Below, in pieces: positions 58,430-64,000 of a DNA stretch of 64,000 nucleotides (within the stretch, counting starts at the first letter, position 1; the number at the start of each line of letters is the position of its first letter). Under the pieces are notes generated by a model, which ran no database searches, was not told where the DNA came from, and was given only the letters and a program-made list of their open reading frames with translations. The DNA is from Pycnococcus provasolii (lineage: Eukaryota; Chlorophyta; Pseudoscourfieldiophyceae; Pseudoscourfieldiales): assembly GCA_049487715.1 (NCBI GenBank), contig CP150580.1, forward strand, positions 186,001-250,000, in the 5' to 3' direction. Made by a program: the position numbers and the translations under genes.

Positions 58430-60970
58430 ATGACAGTTTTTAAAGTTGGACGAGTTTCGTCGTCGTCGGATTCATCTTCATCTTCACCACCAGAGCTGTT
58501 GGTGCAGGAGGATTTGCATGAGCCTTCACGTGTTGTTTTGACTCGTCATGGTAATCATGCTCGCCCTGCTTCGTCATCGTCATCGTCTTTTTCTATAAGA
58601 AGATTTTCAACGTCATCAGCTTCATGCTCGCTCGTTCGACGTTATTTTTCCTCGCTGGAATCGTGCGTTTCTTCTGGGAGAAGAACATCCTCCGCTTACG
58701 TATTGTGGAGGCGTTGGAGGCGTCTGGTGGATGTCGAATTTGATGACAATGTTTTCGAAGAAGTCGATGATGGTGGCGAACTTTCAAATGACAACGATGA
58801 TGATAAGCGACCTGAAGATGCTGCCGCCGCTGCCGCCGCTGCTGATTCTGCTGCTGATGCAACTATTATTACGACACAATCGCAACGTGACGACGGCAAC
58901 CAAGACACAGAACTTCTGACAGAAGACTACCAAAGAAGAAGAAGAAGCGCCATCGACGGAAGGCCTTCGTTCGCATCGACGTCGTCGTCGTCAGTGCAGT
59001 CAGACCCTGGTCCAGTGCTACTCAGGCCAACAAAAAAAGAAGTACCGCCGCCGCCGCAGCAGCCGAACACGTTCAAGGCATGGACGCTAACGTGGACGTC
59101 GACTCCAAAAGTGCACAGCGAGCCATTTCCGCAGGGCGTCGCGACATTCGACCCCAGCGACAACGCCATCATCTTCTGGACGAGATACCAGCCTGTGGAC
59201 GAGTGGAAAACATCCACCTCAGCATCCCTGAGACTCACCATCACGTGCATGGGTTGCCTTCACGGCACCAAGCCAGCGCCAAGAACCATGGACGTTCCCG
59301 TCAAAAGCGACAACCACGGCGTCGCCATCGTCGACGTGTCAGGCCTCACGGCCAGCGCACGCTACAAATACAGATTCGAGGGGCCTAACGGAGAGATGTC
59401 TATGCAGGGGATCACGCACACGATGCCCGACGCCAGCGACGAAGTGGCGTCTGTCAAGTTTGCCGTGCTGAGCTGCGCAAACTACCAAGCGGACGACAAG
59501 TCATTCAACGTGTACGACGCCGTCGAGGAGACGGACGCCGACTTCGTACTGCTCATGGATGACTGCCTCAACGATACCATCTACTACCGGGGCGTGCCCA
59601 GCCACGACATGCTGACAAAAGACGACTACCGCGTGCGCTACCAGAGGTACCGCAGCGACGCGTCCGCCACGACGCTGCATGCCAGCAGGCCTTGGATCGT
59701 CGTTTGGGACGACCTCACGATCGCGCGCGTCGCCGATGACACGGACGGCACGGTGGAGGAACGGCGCAAGCTGGCGGCGGAGGTCTGGCACGAGTACATG
59801 CCCGCACGCTTGCCTGCAGGACGATCGCCGCTCGAGATTTACCGGAGCTTCAAAATTGGCAAACTCGTCAACCTTGTCCTGCTCGACACGCGGGTCAACC
59901 GAACGGCGCGGCAGCTGAATATATCCGATCCGAGGTACTACGCCAACGTCGACGGGACGTCGGAATTCAACGCGAAGGTTTTCCTAGAAGACTGGTGGGA
60001 CAAGGGTCGCTCGGCGATGGGAGATAAGCAGGTGCAGTGGATCGCATCGGAAATCAGCCCGGACACGCGCACGTGGCAGTTCCTCGCATCGAACATGCTG
60101 ATGGGAAAGGTGGAGCTGCCGGTGGAGATGATTCAGTCGAGCTTGGCGCTGAGTTCCACGAGTACCCGCGACGTGCCAGCTCTCCTCGGCGCGCTTGGCA
60201 AGTATATGAAGATGCGCACCGAGCTAGCTGCGATCAGGCGAAAAGCTCGCGACGGCAAGGCGAGCAATGCGGAATTGGCGCGCATTGCATTTGACCTTCC
60301 GTACAAGTTCGACACGTGGGATGGATACCCCTTCGAGCGCGAGGTGCTGTATGAGATTCTTCGGGAAAGGAATGTGGTGACGACCGCGGGTGACGCGAAC
60401 AATGCTTGGCACAACAATCTCTACACGAATACCGAAGAGAGGAAGTTCGTGGGGACGGAGTTTGCGACGATGTCAGCGTCCTCCCCCGGATATGAAGGGC
60501 TCCTACATGGCCCGCTTCTCTTCGGCGAGCTTGTCGTGCTGCTAAGCATGTGCCTTGTGGGTATATGCCACACGACGTCGCCGAGGTCGTTCACGCCGCT
60601 GGGTCTGTGTGCCGCATCGCCGCTCAAGGGACAGCCTTTTCGCGGATCGGCGCTTGGCACGCTCGTGCCACGCCACGAAGATACGGCACGCGCGCCATCT
60701 TGGTTTATCATGATGACGATGCTGAGCATCTTCGTGCAGTATCCAGGACGCATCCGTACGCTCGAGCCTCTCGCGCGGGCATCGGAGCTGCTCAGCGATG
60801 ATTTGCAGTTCTTAGATGGCTACACTCGCGGATTCCTCACCGTGGAATTCACCCCGGAAAAGGCTACGGGAATGTTCTATAGTGCGACAGATTTTGGACA
60901 GGATGACGAACCTGTTATTGTATATGTAGGTGAGAATGAGGTGAAAAAGAGGCAATCTTCTCCTTTGTAA
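58430..60970 (+). CDS. PhoD-like phosphatase with altered metal-binding residues
   Basis: 846 residues from ATG 58430. A Ser-rich, basic N-terminus with acidic low complexity (1-210) is followed by a PhoD-type beta-sandwich domain (about 215-330; GVATFDPSDNAIIFWTRY) and the phosphatase domain. LSCANYQ, FVLLMDDCLND, WIVVWDDLTIARV, DKQVQWIASEI, TTAGDANNAWHNNLY and ATMSASSPGYEG occur in PhoD order. Canonical PhoD proteins have LGDYIYE, WDDHE and GD(V/S)H; here the aromatic, the His after WDD and the His after GD are replaced. Several Fe/Ca ligands are therefore missing. A hydrophobic insertion (about 688-708) may be a membrane helix. It may be a non-catalytic paralogue. Confidence 0.75.
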   Translation: MTVFKVGRVSSSSDSSSSSPPELLVQEDLHEPSRVVLTRHGNHARPASSSSSSFSIRRFSTSSASCSLVRRYFSSLESCVSSGRRTSSAYVLWRRWRRLVDVEFDDNVFEEVDDGGELSNDNDDDKRPEDAAAAAAAADSAADATIITTQSQRDDGNQDTELLTEDYQRRRRSAIDGRPSFASTSSSSVQSDPGPVLLRPTKKEVPPPPQQPNTFKAWTLTWTSTPKVHSEPFPQGVATFDPSDNAIIFWTRYQPVDEWKTSTSASLRLTITCMGCLHGTKPAPRTMDVPVKSDNHGVAIVDVSGLTASARYKYRFEGPNGEMSMQGITHTMPDASDEVASVKFAVLSCANYQADDKSFNVYDAVEETDADFVLLMDDCLNDTIYYRGVPSHDMLTKDDYRVRYQRYRSDASATTLHASRPWIVVWDDLTIARVADDTDGTVEERRKLAAEVWHEYMPARLPAGRSPLEIYRSFKIGKLVNLVLLDTRVNRTARQLNISDPRYYANVDGTSEFNAKVFLEDWWDKGRSAMGDKQVQWIASEISPDTRTWQFLASNMLMGKVELPVEMIQSSLALSSTSTRDVPALLGALGKYMKMRTELAAIRRKARDGKASNAELARIAFDLPYKFDTWDGYPFEREVLYEILRERNVVTTAGDANNAWHNNLYTNTEERKFVGTEFATMSASSPGYEGLLHGPLLFGELVVLLSMCLVGICHTTSPRSFTPLGLCAASPLKGQPFRGSALGTLVPRHEDTARAPSWFIMMTMLSIFVQYPGRIRTLEPLARASELLSDDLQFLDGYTRGFLTVEFTPEKATGMFYSATDFGQDDEPVIVYVGENEVKKRQSSPL

Positions 60971-61075
60971 TATTGTGAAACTACTTTTATAATTGATGAT
61001 GTATGTAATAAAGATGTGGCGGGTAATGCCGTTTACTGAAAGACCAACGAAAGAAGAGTAAACGAGAGCGCGAGA

Positions 61076-61846
61076 CTACTGCACGTCTCCAAGCAGGCGT
61101 GCGATAGCGGCATCTACCACCTCTATGCAATGTCGGCGTCGATCGCGTGGACTCGCCATGGCTGATGCGTCTGGCGGCGGTGGTGGTGGTGGCGGTGGCG
61201 GCGGTGGTAGGATATGATTATGATGGTGTTGTTGTTGTTGTTGTTGATGATGATGATGGTGGTGGTGTTGATTCCCATCAGCACAGCACTTGCTCGCGAG
61301 ATTGCACGGAGGTAGCAAAGTATCGAAAGCCTTCATGGCGTTCGTTCTTCTGTCGTCACGCCAATGTGCGGTGCAATTCCGCACAAGCCGCACGGCATCG
61401 TATCGTTCGAGTTTCTGCGCTTTCCCGCACGTGCCACACGCGCACGCGCCTTCGCTCGACCCAGCGACGACGATGGCTACAATGAAGCGCACGTAAACAA
61501 ACTCGGCGGACATGGAGTCGAGTCGTTTGTCGAACACGCGGTGGTTTTCACAAAGCGCATCCAGCTTGAGTTCGTGCAAGAGTCTCGCGATGTACCCGAC
61601 GGCATCCCACGCCTCGTTTCTTCCCGCCATGGGGCATGTAATGGTTCGAAGGAGGTGCCTAGGCGGTTCCCACTCGTCAGCGAGCGGCGCACCGTGAATT
61701 TCGCTGCACAGGCTTCCTAAATCGGTAGCGCGAAGGACGTGTGAGACGAGTGATGCGGTCTGCAGCGGGTCCCATCGCGTCGTCATCGCACGCAGCTCGC
61801 ATCCTGTTTGTTGATTGTGGTGGTGGTTGATGTTCGTCATGTTCAT
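61076..61846 (-). CDS. Unknown Cys/His-rich protein with His/Gln/Pro tracts
   Basis: 256 residues from ATG 61846 (MNMTNINHHHNQQ); the frame continues upstream to 62047, but the extra part looks like leader. The ordered part (about 20-180) contains CSEIHGAPLADEW, FVYVRFIVAIVVAGSSEGAC and a cysteine cluster ACGTCGKAQ ... LVRNCTAHW ... LPPCNLASKCC that could bind zinc. A (His)n(Gln)n(Pro)n run encoded by triplet repeats follows (61170-61280), then a short helix. I do not recognise the family. Confidence 0.55.
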   Translation of the reverse strand: MNMTNINHHHNQQTGCELRAMTTRWDPLQTASLVSHVLRATDLGSLCSEIHGAPLADEWEPPRHLLRTITCPMAGRNEAWDAVGYIARLLHELKLDALCENHRVFDKRLDSMSAEFVYVRFIVAIVVAGSSEGACACGTCGKAQKLERYDAVRLVRNCTAHWRDDRRTNAMKAFDTLLPPCNLASKCCADGNQHHHHHHHQQQQQQHHHNHILPPPPPPPPPPPPDASAMASPRDRRRHCIEVVDAAIARLLGDVQ

Positions 61847-62047
61847 GGTGGTGGTGCTGCTGCTGCTGTGCAATGCAATAATGCTGGTGATGGAGAGATG
61901 TCGTGAACGACTAAACAAAACAGAAGTGCGCGAGTTGCCGAATGTCCAGAGGTTGAGGTTGGTCGGTTGGTTGGTTGGTGGTTCGCCTATCCTCCTACTA
62001 ATGAGCAAAGTCAGGTCAGCAGTCAGCACTGCTCCTCCCTCATTCAA

Positions 62048-62907
62048 AGAAATTGAGTAAAGGTATGAGAGAAGTATGCTGCAACCTTATTATATATATG
62101 TTCTTATCTTCCTGACGAGTGACCCAACCAAGGTGTTTCTAAGTTTTTTCTTACTTACCAACGCATGATATCTATAGAGTGGATGCTAGACGAGAGAGAG
62201 ATACATACATACATACATGATAGCCACATCTATAAAGCCATAAAGATGATAAGAAACAGACACCCACCTGCCTGCAGAATACTACTATGATGGAGAGACA
62301 ACATGTGTATAGGTAGGCGTGTAAATTGAGCGCTCCGACGAATTCGACAATCGACAACACGCGGCATGGCATGCGAGGATGCATTGCAGGGGACATGAAC
62401 ACCGAAAGTCAGAAAGTGAGTCCGTCCGAGGAAAGTTCAAAAGGAAGAAGTGCCAGCTGGCAGGGTCACCTTTAAGGGTAACCCCTAATTCCTAACCCCG
62501 AACGAACTACTAACCCCTAATCTAATCACCAAACCCCTGACTACCTGGCTGACGGCCTGACCGCTAATAACTCCTCCCAACCCCTAATCACCTGACCGCT
62601 ACTGTTAACTCTTAACCGCTAACCCCTAACTCCTCCTAACCCCTAACTCTTTGCTTTGGCTGTTTGCTTTGCTTTGCTTTGGTTCGCGTCGGCGTTATTC
62701 TTATCTTATTTCGCATCAAGTACTTGTGTGTCATTCCGTCGCACGTGTTGTTGTTGTTGTTGTTGTCACTACGATAGTGGGTCATTGCAATCCCTTCGTC
62801 ATAACATGGTTCCTCGTCCTCTTACGGGTAGGTGTTCGTCGTTCGGTGCTCGAACCTTGTGTTCTCGAATTCAATGTGGAGGTGATTTGGTGGTACTGGT
62901 AATCATC
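62048..62907. other. Spacer with CCCTAA-rich sequence
   Basis: Simple repeats (ATACATACATAC near 62205) and a long run of AACCCCTAAC-type words between about 62475 and 62650. The segment 62449-62540 is repeated after the next gene at 63399-63485. No gene is supported before the ATG at 62806 or 62908. Confidence 0.45.
62449..62540. repeat. Direct repeat flanking the last gene, copy 1
   Basis: AGTGCCAGCTGGCAGGGTCACCTTTAAGGGTAACCCC and the following CCTAA-rich sequence match 63399-63485 with few differences: a C/G change in CCCCTAATTCC versus CCCCGAATTCC, and a small gap near the end. Confidence 0.85.
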
Positions 62908-63399
62908 ATGGAAATAATAATGGGGGGGGGTAACCCTCGTGGTCGTCCCAGGGTCTTCTACGGTGACGATGACGACGAGAATTCGCGCAACAACAAATCT
63001 GGTGGCCACTCACATGACAAAATTCGCGCCTTGTCAGCATGTACTATCGCAGCTCCCATGCTCCTCATGGACCTCGCTGGGTACTACATGGAGTGGGAGA
63101 CAGAGTCAGCCGGAAACATGCTCTTCAAACTCATCAAGCTCGTCGGATGCTTCGTCGCGCCGCCCGTCGCCGTGTGCATCGGAAGAGGGAGAGGGCCGGA
63201 CGGAAAGTGGTGGAGGTTTGACAGATACACGTGGATCACGCTCGCGCTAAACTTTATCGCGCCTTTCGCCGCCATGCCACTGCTTGGACCAAGTGGACAG
63301 ACGTTTGGCGTCGTGCTTGCACAGGTGCACGCGCTAAACGTCGTGCTCCTCGGACTGCGCTACGGTCTCGAAGGCGACGAAGATAGTACAGGAATATAA
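62908..63399 (+). CDS. Unknown small membrane protein (two to three helices)
   Basis: 163 residues from ATG 62908; an in-frame ATG at 62806 would give 197. A polar Asn/Asp/Gly-rich start is followed by hydrophobic helices (about 40-58 SACTIAAPMLLMDLAGYYM; 72-90 LIKLVGCFVAPPVAVCIG; 105-125 ITLALNFIAPFAAMPLLG; 132-150). The APPVAV...F.AP pattern recalls Pmp3/YqaE-like proteins, but the size and spacing differ, so I leave it unnamed. The stop codon is the first base pair of the downstream direct repeat. Confidence 0.55.
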   Translation: MEIIMGGGNPRGRPRVFYGDDDDENSRNNKSGGHSHDKIRALSACTIAAPMLLMDLAGYYMEWETESAGNMLFKLIKLVGCFVAPPVAVCIGRGRGPDGKWWRFDRYTWITLALNFIAPFAAMPLLGPSGQTFGVVLAQVHALNVVLLGLRYGLEGDEDSTGI

Positions 63400-63485
63400 G
63401 TGCCAGCTGGCAGGGTCACCTTTAAGGGTAACCCCGAATTCCTAACCCCTAACAACTAACCCCTAATCACCAAACCCCTGACCGG
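63399..63485. repeat. Direct repeat flanking the last gene, copy 2
   Basis: Second copy of 62449-62540, starting exactly at the stop codon of the small membrane-protein gene (TAAGTGCCAGCTGGCAGGG). Confidence 0.85.
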
Positions 63486-63630
63486 CTGACCGATGCAGGT
63501 CAGCCCCTTCCGGCCACCTTTAATTAGGCCCTGATTCAGGCGAAAAACGTCTGAAAAGACTCGTTTTGATTAGGGTTTATTTTGTTCCTTGTAACACGAC
63601 TCGTTTTCCGGCATACGGAGAGTCCGAAAT

Positions 63631-63783
63631 GGGAGTTGGGAGTTGGAGTTGGGAGTTGGGAGTTGGGAGTTGGGAGTTGGGAGTTGGGAGTTGGGAGTTG
63701 GGAGTTGGAGTTGGGAGTTGGGAGTTGGGAGTTGGGAGTTGGGAGTTGGGAGTTGGGAGTTGGGAGTTGGGAGTTGGGAGTCC
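63631..63783. repeat. G-rich 7-bp minisatellite (GGGAGTT)n
   Basis: About 21 copies of GGGAGTT, interrupted by two 6-bp units (GGAGTT). All three plus frames and all minus frames stay open across it, which creates false ORFs. Runs of GGG every 7 bp could form G-quadruplexes. The remaining sequence to 64000 shows a T-rich tract (63940-63960) and no gene. Confidence 0.95.
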
Positions 63784-64000
63784 CCATCCCCCTCCTCCCC
63801 GCCCCCCTTATGCTCAGCTCTCATTCTTCATTCTTCATCTCTTAATGGCGTGCACTGATGATGGCGTGCGGTACTGAATGAACGGCTTGATGTGAACGAG
63901 TGCTGACGCGGAGGTGTTTTGTGGTTTTTGGGAATAACATTTTTTTTTCTTTTTTTTTTTTGTGTGTGAAAAGCCGCATGTGTTAACAATCAAAAGGTGG

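Noticed and set aside
63536-63877. Several ORFs encoding GVGSWEL or PTPNSQL repeats
   Set aside because: They exist only because the 7-bp satellite has no stop in any frame.

Overview
This is a gene-dense eukaryotic nuclear window, most likely from a small green alga of the prasinophyte/chlorophyte type. The organism call is inference. It rests on Ser/Pro-rich (hydroxyproline-type) stretches, a plant/alga-style GT29 sialyltransferase-like protein, a cyanobacteria/alga-type 'aluminium resistance' PLP enzyme, a VTC/DUF202 protein, a bZIP factor, sparse short introns, high GC, and two copies of one intron family (introner-like). Genes lie on both strands with short spacers and there are no operons. 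I found no rRNA, convincing tRNA or CRISPR array.

Layout. 1-12 kb: the 3' part of a tail-anchored coiled-coil protein, an unknown membrane protein, a very large RCC1/cyclic-nucleotide-binding protein with one introner, and two unknown proteins. 12-17 kb: an LRR protein followed by a VTC1-like DUF202 protein, an unknown two-domain protein, a DUF2462 protein and a tRNA-guanine transglycosylase homologue without its zinc cysteines. 17-25 kb: a large membrane-anchored Pro-rich/EGF/methyltransferase-like protein and a bZIP factor. 26-32 kb: an HMG-box/histone-fold fusion, a MAT1-like TFIIH subunit lacking its RING, a trypsin-like protease, an unknown protein, GLE1 and LSM1. 33-45 kb: GT29, two small spliced unknown genes, SURF1, a PhyH dioxygenase with the second introner, a long coiled-coil protein, a CWF19-like splicing factor and a COMM-domain protein.

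45.7-50.9 kb is the accessory part of the window. It is poor in convincing genes and holds inverted repeats, an 87-bp exact direct repeat and a small hAT-like MITE with an 8-bp target-site duplication. 51-63.4 kb returns to genes: a retropepsin-like aspartic protease, an aluminium-resistance/Met-gamma-lyase enzyme, a PDE12-like exonuclease, a poorly resolved spliced gene, a PhoD-like protein with altered metal ligands, and two unknown proteins. The last of these is flanked by direct repeats, followed by a G-rich 7-bp minisatellite.

Shared themes are housekeeping mRNA metabolism (LSM1, GLE1, CWF19-like, MAT1, PDE12-like) and phosphate/polyphosphate (VTC1-like, PhoD-like). The genes are scattered rather than clustered by pathway. 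Several starts listed by a simple ORF search are not ATG; I moved these to the first plausible ATG and say so. Residue positions are approximate.
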